From positions 2,480,001-2,544,000 of the forward strand of contig NZ_CP016591.1 in the NCBI RefSeq assembly GCF_001698205.1: a stretch of 64,000 nucleotides of DNA. Reading direction: 5' to 3'. Every line of letters starts with the position of its first letter. Position 1 is the first letter of the stretch. The notes beneath the pieces were generated by a model that had not been told where the DNA came from, searched no databases, and was given only the letters and a program-made list of their open reading frames with translations. This stretch comes from Tsuneonella dongtanensis (lineage in GTDB: Bacteria > Pseudomonadota > Alphaproteobacteria > Sphingomonadales > Sphingomonadaceae). The position numbers and the translations under genes were made by a program. Shown here piece after piece: positions 46,644 to 62,358 of the stretch.

Positions 46644-47469
46644 CGGGGTGCGCCTCGAGCCAGCGGGAAAGAACCGCGATCACGGCATCCTTCTCGGGCT
46701 CGTTGTAGATCTCGTGGTACAGCCCGGGATAAGTGATCACGGTCTTGTCGGCGGCACCGATGGTGTCGACGACGGGCCGGACGCCCTTCAACGGGACAAG
46801 CGCATCGGCCTCGCCGTGCTGGACGAGGACCGGCACCTTCATTGCGGGCGCGCGCTCGCGGTACCCGGCGACCGAGGTGAACATCTCGTGCGCGGTGCGC
46901 GCGGCGACCTTGCCGGTCGTGACCAGCGGATCGTCGATGTAAGCCCGTACCACCGCCGGGTCGCGGCTCACGGCCTCGGGCGGCAGGGCGATCATGCCGG
47001 TGTTCGGCGCAACCGCCGAAAGGAGCGACAGCACCCAGCGCTGGACGGCGGGCACGCTCCCGCCGATCAGCGGACCCGACAGCACGAGGCCCGACAGGTC
47101 CTCGGGCCAGCGCAGCGCGTAGCCGAAGGCGACGTTGCCACCCATCGAATGCCCCAGCAGCTTGACCCGTTGCCCGTCATGTCTTGCGCGCACCTCGCCG
47201 ACGAACCGGTGCAAGTCCTCGATCACCCACGCCATCCGGTCGACCAGTGCCCGCGTCCCTTGCGACCTGCCGTGCCCGCGATGATCGATCGCGTAGAGCG
47301 CGTAGCCCTGCGGCACGAGCCGCTCAACGAGGTTGCCGTAGCGCCCGCCGTGCTCGGCATAGCCGTGCGAGATCACGATCACATCGCGGGGGCTTTGCTC
47401 GGGCAGCCAGCCTTGGGCGTGGAGCGACAGTCCGCCATGCCCGGTCACGCTCCATTCGATATGCTGCAT
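46633..47469 (-). CDS. alpha/beta hydrolase, monoacylglycerol lipase-like
   Basis: A 278-residue serine hydrolase. The nucleophile is in '[13 protein letters not shown]' (about 103-115), '[18 protein letters not shown]' is the oxyanion region, '[12 protein letters not shown]' follows, and the Asp and His are in 'GEADALVPL' and '[14 protein letters not shown]'. The '[10 protein letters not shown]' start is typical of the monoglyceride lipase/lysophospholipase group. The ATG at 47469 has GAGGGA nine bases upstream; a GTG at 47478 has no spacing. It is downstream of kynU on the same strand (13 bp). Confidence 0.88.
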   Translation of the reverse strand: MQHIEWSVTGHGGLSLHAQGWLPEQSPRDVIVISHGYAEHGGRYGNLVERLVPQGYALYAIDHRGHGRSQGTRALVDRMAWVIEDLHRFVGEVRARHDGQRVKLLGHSMGGNVAFGYALRWPEDLSGLVLSGPLIGGSVPAVQRWVLSLLSAVAPNTGMIALPPEAVSRDPAVVRAYIDDPLVTTGKVAARTAHEMFTSVAGYRERAPAMKVPVLVQHGEADALVPLKGVRPVVDTIGAADKTVITYPGLYHEIYNEPEKDAVIAVLSRWLEAHPASG

Positions 47470-47482
47470 CCGGGGCACTCCC

Positions 47483-48706
47483 TCAGGTCACTGCCGACCG
47501 TTCGTGGAATTCGGATCGGTCCCACGCGCCTTCGTCCATCACCGCGCGCAGGATGTCCACTGCCGAAGCAATCTCGGCGAACGAGGTGTAGAGGGGGGTC
47601 AGTCCGAAGCGCAGTACGTCAGGTGCGCGAAAGTCGCCGACGACTCCGCGCGCGATCAGCGCCTGGACTATCGGGTAGGCATTCGGATGGCTGTAGGAGA
47701 CCTGGCTTCCCCGCTGATTCGGGTCGGAGGGGCTTGCCAAGGCAAAGCCGTGGGCCGCGCACAGGGGCTCCATCAACGCGGTAAAGAGCGATCCCATCGC
47801 AATGGACTTCGCCCGGACTTCGGCCATGTCGGCCTCGAGCATCAAGTCGACGCCGACTTCGAGCGCGGCGAGACCCAGGATTGGGGGAGTACCGGCGAGA
47901 AAGCGCGTGATGCCCGGGGCCGGCTCGTATCGATCCTCGAAATCGAACGGTCGGGCGTGCCCGAACCAGCCCGAGAGCGCAGGGATGGCATCGGCCTGGT
48001 GACGCTCGGCCACGAAGATGTATCCGGGCGCGCCCGGTCCGCCGTTGAGGAACTTGTAACCGCAGCCGACCGCGAAGTCGGCGCGCGCGGCATTGAGGTC
48101 CACCGGGATCGCGCCTGCGCTGTGGCTGAGGTCCCAAATCGCCAGTGCGCCTTTCGCGTGCGCAGCCGCTGTCGTCGTCGCCATGTCGCGGATACGGCCC
48201 GTACGATAATGCACCTGCGTCAGCAGGATGGCCGCGGTATCCTCGTCGATCGCCCCGATCACTTCCTCGGGATCGACAAGTCTCGACCTCACACGCCCGC
48301 CCGTCAGCGTTTCGAGGCCCTGCATCATGTAGACGTCGGTCGGGAAATTGCCGCGCTCGGATAGTATAGTCGAGCGGCCTTGATTGACGGACAATGCGGC
48401 GCAAAGCGCCTTGAACACGTTGACCGAGGTGGAATCGCAAGCGACCACCTCACCATCTGCCGCACCGACCAAACGCGCGATTTTCGCCCCTACGCGCTCG
48501 GGAGCGCTAACCCACCCCGCATCGTTCCACGAACCGATAAGGTTCTCGCCCCACTCCCGATCAACCAAATTGGCGAGCTTCTGGGGGGTCTCCCGTGGCA
48601 GGCAACCGAGCGAATTGCCGTCGAGATACATCTTCCCCTCAGGGAGCGCAAACCGCTCGCGGAAGCACCGCAAAGGGTCGGCGGCATCGAGCGCTGCGGG
48701 GTCCAT
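47483..48706 (-). CDS. kynU: kynureninase
   Basis: PLP enzyme cleaving kynurenine to anthranilate and alanine in tryptophan breakdown. It has 407 residues. The PLP lysine is Lys218 in 'VGCGYKFLNGGPGAPGY'. 'YLDGNSLGCLP' near the start, 'ERGNFPTDVYMMQGL' and 'IWDLSHSAGAIPVDL' are family signatures. The start overlaps the upstream ThDP gene (TGATG). No kynurenine formamidase or tryptophan dioxygenase is in the window. Confidence 0.95.
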   Translation of the reverse strand: MDPAALDAADPLRCFRERFALPEGKMYLDGNSLGCLPRETPQKLANLVDREWGENLIGSWNDAGWVSAPERVGAKIARLVGAADGEVVACDSTSVNVFKALCAALSVNQGRSTILSERGNFPTDVYMMQGLETLTGGRVRSRLVDPEEVIGAIDEDTAAILLTQVHYRTGRIRDMATTTAAAHAKGALAIWDLSHSAGAIPVDLNAARADFAVGCGYKFLNGGPGAPGYIFVAERHQADAIPALSGWFGHARPFDFEDRYEPAPGITRFLAGTPPILGLAALEVGVDLMLEADMAEVRAKSIAMGSLFTALMEPLCAAHGFALASPSDPNQRGSQVSYSHPNAYPIVQALIARGVVGDFRAPDVLRFGLTPLYTSFAEIASAVDILRAVMDEGAWDRSEFHERSAVT

Positions 48707-50256
48707 CAGTAGAGCTTTACCTCGATCAGTCGCGGCCCCGCCTCGCCGTTCGCGTCGAGCAGCGCCTTCGCGAGCCCCTCCGCCGTGTCGACCTGCACGC
48801 CGGGAACGCCCATCGCCTTGCCCATCGACAGCCAGTCGATCGTCGGCCGGTCGATATCGATCATGGTCAGCGCCGCTTCGCTCGGCGCATCGCCCGCGCC
48901 CATGTTCGAATACTCGGCCTTGAGGATGTTGTAGGTGTTGTTGGCGAACACGACCGTCGTCACCGGGAGCTGCTCGCGTGCCTGCGTCCACAGCGCCTGG
49001 ATCGTGTACATGGCGCTGCCATCGCCGACGAGACAGATGGTCCGCCGATCCGGGCAGGCGAGCGCCGCTCCGGTCGCCACCGGCGGCGAGTATCCGATCG
49101 AGCCCCCGAGGTTGTTGATCATGTCGTGCGGCCGCGCGCCGAGCGTGTAGCTCATCGATTCGCGACCGCTCGTAAGGCTTTCGTCGATCACGATGCCGTT
49201 TTCGGGAATGCCCGCGCAGAGCGCATGGGCGATGCTGATCGGGTCCAGCTTGCCGGACGGCATGACGGCTTCCGCGGGTGGCTGATAGGCGGCCTGTGCG
49301 TTGCCGAGCCCGAGCTCGTCGATCAGCATCTGCAGCGCCAGCGTGCTGTCCTCGTCCGGTTCGCTCAACGCATGGACCTGCGTGCCCGGCTCCTTGAGCA
49401 GGCTCGGCAGGCCCGGATAGCTGAAGAACGCCACAGGCTCCTTCGTTTCCAGGGTCACGATATGCCGCGTGCCCTGAAGGAACTTGAGCGCGGGGGCGAC
49501 CGAATACGGGATGCGCTCAAGCGGCACGCGCCCTGCCCCGCGCTCGATGCGATTGGTGAAGAACTGGCTCGCGAGCCGGCAACCGGTTCCCGCCGAGACC
49601 TTCCCGGCGAGTTCGAGCGGTTCCACCCGGCACGCCTTGTTAGCGAGGATGAGCATCGTCGGCTCACCCGAGCGGAGGACCTTCGCGACCTGGGCGATCC
49701 TTTCCGGGTCAGGTGCCTTGCGCGTGCGTGGCGCCGGGGGAGGCGCGACTGCGGCTCCCGCATCCTGCCATGCGGTATCGCCCGGAAGGATCAGCGTGGC
49801 GATCTGGCCGGGATGCTCGCTTGCCTTGGCGACCGCCGCCGCGGTGTCCCACGCGATCGTCTCCGCGCTCCCGCCGCGCCGCACCCAGTGCGACAGCGGC
49901 CTTGCAAGGCCCTCTATGTCGCTCGTGAGCGGCGCATCGTACTTGAGATGCTTGGTCGCGTGTTCCCCGACGACGTTGACCATGCCCGACGAGGCGCGGC
50001 GGGCATTGTGGATGTTGGCGAGGCCATTGGCGAGGCCGGGCCCGAGATGCAGCAGCGTCGCGGCGGGTTTGTCCGCCATGCGGTAATACCCGTCCGCGGC
50101 CCCCGTGCACACGCCCTCGAACAGGCACAGCACCCCGCGCATGCGCGGGTCGCCGAGCGCGGCGAGAAAGTGCATTTCCGAGGTTCCTGGATTGGCGAAG
50201 CATACGTCGACCCCGTGGCCGACAAGCGTGGATACGAGGCTCTGCGCGCCGTTCAT
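48706..50256 (-). CDS. ThDP-dependent enzyme, acetolactate synthase/benzoylformate decarboxylase-like
   Basis: A 516-residue ThDP enzyme with the three-domain layout. The PYR domain has the activating Glu in 'LCLFEGVCTGAADGYYRMA' (about 46). The middle domain is about 185-320, and the PP domain has the ThDP/Mg motif 'GDGSAMYTIQALWTQAREQL...VVFANN' (about 420-450). It is shorter than IlvB and lacks an FAD-binding signature. 'NPGTSEMHFLAALGD' is the short opening. It is translationally coupled to kynU, but the linked substrate is not obvious; 2-keto acid decarboxylation or carboligation is the likely chemistry. Confidence 0.85.
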   Translation of the reverse strand: MNGAQSLVSTLVGHGVDVCFANPGTSEMHFLAALGDPRMRGVLCLFEGVCTGAADGYYRMADKPAATLLHLGPGLANGLANIHNARRASSGMVNVVGEHATKHLKYDAPLTSDIEGLARPLSHWVRRGGSAETIAWDTAAAVAKASEHPGQIATLILPGDTAWQDAGAAVAPPPAPRTRKAPDPERIAQVAKVLRSGEPTMLILANKACRVEPLELAGKVSAGTGCRLASQFFTNRIERGAGRVPLERIPYSVAPALKFLQGTRHIVTLETKEPVAFFSYPGLPSLLKEPGTQVHALSEPDEDSTLALQMLIDELGLGNAQAAYQPPAEAVMPSGKLDPISIAHALCAGIPENGIVIDESLTSGRESMSYTLGARPHDMINNLGGSIGYSPPVATGAALACPDRRTICLVGDGSAMYTIQALWTQAREQLPVTTVVFANNTYNILKAEYSNMGAGDAPSEAALTMIDIDRPTIDWLSMGKAMGVPGVQVDTAEGLAKALLDANGEAGPRLIEVKLY

Positions 50257-50419
50257 GATGTTTCCGTGGTCCTCTCGTGCGGGCGGTTGCGGGCCGACCG
50301 GTAGCTTTCCCCCGCACCTATGCGAAGGGTATTCGCGCACAAAGAACTATTACCGCAGTGCAACCCTTGCCGCCCACCGAACCATGGCGCAAACCGCCTC
50401 GAGACGGGAGAGGAAGTAC

Positions 50420-51430
50420 GTGACTGCCAAGTACCTGACGGGTTTTGCCGGCATCGCCGCAATCGCCATGCTGGCCGCTTGCTCGAACGCGGACGGTGGA
50501 GGCAAAACCGCCGTCGTCGCGCGGACCTGCGCTGCGATTGCCGACACGCCCGTCCGGCTCGAGGGCGGAACGTTCGCGATGGGCGAGGAAGACGTCTACG
50601 CCGAGGAAGGCCCGGTGCGGCAAACCACGGTCGCCGGCTTCTGGATCGACCCGCACGAAGTGACCAATCGCCAGTTCGCCGAATTCGTCGAAGCGACAGG
50701 GTATCTCACGGTGGCCGAAAAGCCGGTCGACCCGTCGCTGTTCGCGGTGCCGGTCGACCAGATTCCGCCCGAGATGCTGCAGCCCGGCTCGGCGGTATTC
50801 ACTGCTCCCGACACCCCCAGCCGCCGCTACACCGACTGGTGGAAGTATGTGCCCGGGGCGAACTGGAAGAAACCCTACGGTCCCGATGGTGCGGACGCCG
50901 TGCCCAACCAGCCGGTCGTCCATCTCGCCTGGGACGACATGGTCGCCTACGCCGAATGGCGCGGCGGGCGCTTGCCGACAGAGGCCGAGTGGGAATTTGC
51001 GGCATCCGCCGGCAAGGCTTCGAAGAACATCCAGCCGGTCGAAGCCAACAGCTGGCAAGGCGTGTTTCCGGTCCAGAACGAGGAGACCGACGGCTTCAAG
51101 GGGGTCTCACCGGTCGGCTGTTACAAGCCGAACGCGAACGGCCTCTATGATATGGTCGGCAACGTCTGGGAAATGACCTCGGACTTCTTTCGCCCCGGCC
51201 ATGACCCGAGCGCAACCGACAACCCGAGAGGCCCGAGCGAAGCCGACGCCTATGACCCGATGAACCCCGGTTTCCCGTCGCGGACGGTCAAAGGCGGAAG
51301 CTACCTCTGCGCGCCGAATTACTGCCAGCGGTACCGCCCGGCCTCGCGCCAGGGACGGGATACGGGCCTTGGGACCAGCAACGTGGGATTCAGGCTGGTC
51401 TACGACCGGGAGCCGAAGCCGGCGGGCTGA
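50420..51430 (+). CDS. formylglycine-generating enzyme (sulfatase-modifying factor) as a lipoprotein
   Basis: Copper-dependent oxidase fold that converts a Cys in a CxPxR motif of sulfatases to formylglycine. It has 336 residues. Both catalytic cysteines appear, Cys297 and Cys302 in 'GGSYLCAPNYCQRYRPAS', spaced as in human SUMF1. 'GGTFAMGEED', 'DPHEVTNRQFAEFVEATGY', 'RLPTEAEWEFAA' and 'NVWEMTSDFF' follow the family. The N-terminus is a lipoprotein signal with lipobox LAAC (Cys21), so it should be anchored in the envelope. The GTG start has GGGAGAGGA upstream. It is divergent from the ThDP enzyme gene and tail-to-tail with glgX, which abuts at a TGATCA. No sulfatase is nearby. Confidence 0.9.
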   Translation: MTAKYLTGFAGIAAIAMLAACSNADGGGKTAVVARTCAAIADTPVRLEGGTFAMGEEDVYAEEGPVRQTTVAGFWIDPHEVTNRQFAEFVEATGYLTVAEKPVDPSLFAVPVDQIPPEMLQPGSAVFTAPDTPSRRYTDWWKYVPGANWKKPYGPDGADAVPNQPVVHLAWDDMVAYAEWRGGRLPTEAEWEFAASAGKASKNIQPVEANSWQGVFPVQNEETDGFKGVSPVGCYKPNANGLYDMVGNVWEMTSDFFRPGHDPSATDNPRGPSEADAYDPMNPGFPSRTVKGGSYLCAPNYCQRYRPASRQGRDTGLGTSNVGFRLVYDREPKPAG

Positions 51431-56293
<4,863 letters not shown>

Positions 56294-56297
<4 letters not shown>

Positions 56298-57556
56298 ACC
56301 AGCTTGGCCATCATGTCGCGGGTGACAAGGATGATTCCGCGCTCGGTAATCCGGAACCGGCGTGCATCGAGTTCGGGGTCTTCGCCGATCACCATGCCCT
56401 CTGGAATGCGGACGCCGGAATCCACGATGACGCGATTGAGGCGCGCCCCGCGCCCGACGTTGCAATAGGGCAGGATGACGGCTTCGTTCGCGCTGGAAAA
56501 GCTGCCCATCTTGACGCCCGTGAACAGCAGGCTCCGACGGACGTCAGCACCGGAAACAATGCAATCGCCCGACACCAGCGATGCGATGGCATGACCCCTG
56601 CGCCCCTCCTCGTCGTGAACGAACTTGGCAGGCGCCGCGACGACAGCATCGGTCCAGATGGGCCATTCGCGGTCGTACAGGTTCAGCTTGGGCACCGTGT
56701 CGGTGAGGTCGAGATTCGCGTCGAAATAGGCATCGAGCGTGCCGACATCGCGCCAGTACTCCTCGATTTCCTCGGCGGCCCTGATGCAGCTGTCGGTGAA
56801 GCGGTGCGCGACCGCCTTCCCGTGCTTGACGATGTAGGGGATGATGTCCCCACCGAAGTCCCGCTTCGAACTGGGATCCTCCGCGTCGCGACGGAGCTGC
56901 TCGAAGAGGAACTTGGTCTCGAAGACGTAGATACCCATGCTGGCCAGCGCCATGGACTCGTTGCCGGGGATGCCCGGGGGGTCCTTGGGCTTTTCCACGA
57001 AGGCGGTGATGGTGTCCTTGTCGTCGACATGCATCACACCGAACCCGGACGCTTCTTCGCGCGGGACAACAAGACAACCGACGGTCACATCTGCGCCCGA
57101 GTTGACGTGCTGCTGCAGCATCAGCTCGTAGTCCATCTTGTAGATGTGGTCGCCCGCCAGAATGACCATGTACCTGGGCGCATGGGCCTCGATGATGTCG
57201 ATGTTCTGGTAAACCGCGTCGGCCGTACCTTCGTACCACTGGCTTTCCGAGACGCGCTGGCTCGCCGGCAGGATATCGAAGCTCTCGTTGCGCTCGGGGC
57301 GCATGAAATTCCACGCGCGCTGCATGTGGCGGATCAGGGAGTGCGCCTTGTACTGTGTCGCAACGCCGATGCGGCGGATGCCTGAGTTGATCGCGTTCGA
57401 AAGCGCAAAATCGATGATCCGGCTTTTGCCGCCAAAATAGACCGCGGGCTTCGCGCGCCGGTCGGTCAGTTCCATCAGGCGGCTTCCGCGCCCGCCGGCC
57501 AGGACGTAGGCCATCGCATCGCGCGCCAGCGGCCGGTTGCTCCTTACCTCTCGCAT
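56294..57556 (-). CDS. glgC: glucose-1-phosphate adenylyltransferase
   Basis: Makes ADP-glucose, the committed and regulated step of bacterial glycogen synthesis. It has 420 residues. The nucleotide site is '[29 protein letters not shown]' (split over 16-44), '[26 protein letters not shown]' and '[13 protein letters not shown]' are conserved, and 'GDHIYKMDY' binds metal. The C-terminal left-handed beta-helix has 'GCLVV...[27 protein letters not shown]'. GGGAG lies before the ATG. It is preceded by glgB at 19 bp. Confidence 0.97.
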
Positions 57557-57575
57557 CCTTGATCTCCCGTTATTC

Positions 57576-59737
57576 TTATCCGTCGTATCTCAGCATTATC
57601 GTTGCGAGCGGCGGCAGAACGAGGTGTGCCCCGCCTCCGCTTGCGGTCACACCGCCCATGTTGCCCTTGCCGTTGCCGCCGTAGCTTTCGGCGTCGCTGT
57701 TGAGCACTTCGCTCCAGCGGCCGTCGTGCGGCAACGGCACGCGGTAGTGGTCATGCATCGTGGGCGTCATGTTCGAGATCACCGCGACCGGCGCCGCGCC
57801 CGGCGCCTTGCGGAGCCACGCGAACACCGAGTTCGTCTCGTCGTCGCCGATCAGCCATTCGAAGCCCTCGGCCTCGCAGTCGCGCGCATGGAGGGCGGGT
57901 TCGGCACGATAGAGGCGGTTGAGATCGCCGACCAATGTGCGGACCCCGCTGTGCGACGGCGTGCCATTGAGATCCCAGTCGAGCGCGCGCTCCTCGCTCC
58001 ATTCCCGGCGCTGGGCGAACTCCTGCCCCATGAACAGGAGCTTCTTGCCGGGATGGCCCCACATCATGGCGTAATAGGCGCGCAGGTTGGCGAACTTCTG
58101 CCAGTCGTCCCCGCTCATCTTGGTGAGCAGGCTACCCTTGCCGTGGACGACCTCGTCGTGGCTCAGCGGCAGGACGAAGTTTTCGCTGAAGGCATAGTGC
58201 AGGCCGAAGGTGATCTCGCGGTGATGGAACTTCCGGTGGACCGGGTCGCGGCTCATGTACTCGAGCGTGTCGTGCATGAAGCCCATGTTCCACTTGAACC
58301 CGAACCCGAGCGCGGTGCGCGGGCCTTCGTCGAACGCAGGCTGGGAGACGCCGGGCCAGGCGGTGGACTCTTCGGCGATGGTCATCACGCCAGAATGCGT
58401 GCCGTAGAGAGCGCGGTTGGTCGCGCGAAGGAAATCGACCGCCTCCCAGTTCTCGCGGCCGCCGTGCTCGTTCGGGATCCATTCGCCGTCTTTGCGGCTG
58501 TAATCGCGGTACAGCATCGAGGCGACCGCATCGACCCGCAAGCCGTCGACGTGATATTTCTCGGCCCAAAACAGCGCGTTGTTGACGAGGAAACTCTGCA
58601 CTTCGCGCCGCCCGAAGTTGTAGATCGCAGTGTTCCAGTCGGGGTGAAAGCCGAGCTTGGGGTCCTCGTGCTCGTAGAGCGCGGTCCCGTCGAACCGGGC
58701 AAGACCGTGATCGTCCACCGGAAAATGCGCCGGTACCCAGTCGACCAGCACGCCCACTCCCGCCTGGTGAGCACCATCGACAAAGCGCGCAAAACCCTCG
58801 ACGTCACCGAACCGCGCGGACGGGGCGTACAACCCGGTCGTCTGGTAGCCCCAGCTCGGGTCGTACGGGTGCTCGCTGACCGGCAGGAACTCGATATGGG
58901 TGAAGCCCAGCTCGACGACATAGGGGATCAGCCGATCCGCCATTTCATCCCAGGTCAGGAACCAGCCGTGATCGTTGCGCTGCCACGACCCCGGATGGAC
59001 CTCGTAGATCGAGATCGCTTCTCGCCGCGGATCGACGGACGACCAGTGTGCCCGGTGGTCTGCGTCGCCCCACTCCGCCTTGCCGGAATGCGCGACAATC
59101 GAGGCAGTCTTGGGCCGCAGCTCGGAAGCGAAGGCATATGGGTCCGCCTTGAGGGGCTGAACGGTGCCATCGGGACCGACGATCCGGTACTTATACGCCT
59201 GCCCTTCGCCGACGTCGGGGATGAAAATCTCCCAGATGCCGACGCTGTGCCGTGCCCGCATCGGGTGGCGCGCAGGGTCCCAGTCATTGAAGTCGCCGAC
59301 CAGGCTGACAAGCCGCGCATTGGGTGCCCAGACCGCGAAATGCACGCCGCGGCAGCCCTCATGCTCGATGACGTGGGCACCCAACTTGTCGAACAGCCGG
59401 AAATGGGTTCCCTCGGCAACGAGCAGGTCGTCGAGCGGGCCCAGCACCGGCCCGAAGCTGTAGGGATCGGTCACCCACCATTCGCTACCGGAAGACCGGC
59501 AGCGGTACTTCACCGGCTTGGGCTTGCCGCGCAGCTTGCCCTCGAACAGACCGCGATCGTCGACGCGCGTCATCTTGCCGAGCCGTCCGCCTTTCAGCGA
59601 AAACGCTTCTGCTTCCTCAGCTCCGGGCAAGATCGCGCGGGCGAACGTGCCGGCGGGACCTTCGTGCGGGCCGAGCACGGAGAAGGGATCGGAATGGGTA
59701 CCCGCCAGCAGTGCTTCGAGAGTGGCGGGCGACGGCT

Positions 59738-59741
<4 letters not shown>
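57576..59741 (-). CDS. glgB: 1,4-alpha-glucan branching enzyme
   Basis: GH13 enzyme adding alpha-1,6 branches. It has 721 residues with two N-terminal CBM48 domains ('[11 protein letters not shown]' and '[24 protein letters not shown]'). In the barrel the nucleophile Asp is in '[17 protein letters not shown]', the acid Glu in '[13 protein letters not shown]', and the third acid in '[16 protein letters not shown]'. A C-terminal amylase domain follows. The start is a GTG overlapping the glgP stop (GTGA). Confidence 0.96.
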
Positions 59742-62119
<2,378 letters not shown>

Positions 62120-62146
62120 GTCTAGTTGGCCGCCCCTGTTGTTGCA

Positions 62147-62163
62147 GGCCGCGCGAAGCGGCC
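62147..62163 (-). repeat. hairpin in the glgP leader
   Basis: GGCCGC (62147-62152) pairs perfectly with GCGGCC (62158-62163) around a five-base loop. Read in the glgP direction the loop is TTCGC, which forms a stable RNA hairpin. A longer dyad CATTCGG/CCGAATG (62194-62200 and 62226-62232) lies further upstream. These could affect expression of the glycogen operon. Confidence 0.4.
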
Positions 62164-62299
62164 AGTCGTTGCCTTTGCGTACGCCCCATGGACCATTCGG
62201 CTCATCCGGGTTGGCCGAGTGTGGACCGAATGTCGACTCGCATACGATTGCGCTATGCTGCACTGCATCAAAAACAGTTGCCAGCGTTGCTTTCCCGGT

Positions 62300-62315
62300 C
62301 GATGCAGAAGCATCG
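62300..62315. repeat. inverted repeat in the glgP-malQ gap
   Basis: CGATGC (62300-62305) and GCATCG (62310-62315) are perfect inverted copies with an AGAA spacer. An in-frame ATG for malQ (62302) falls inside it, so either the repeat is a regulatory site upstream of a TTG start at 62359 or part of the malQ leader. No function is assigned. Confidence 0.35.
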
Positions 62316-62358
62316 CCATTTTCCAATCCCTTGCCGAGACGAGGAAACAATCGAGCCG

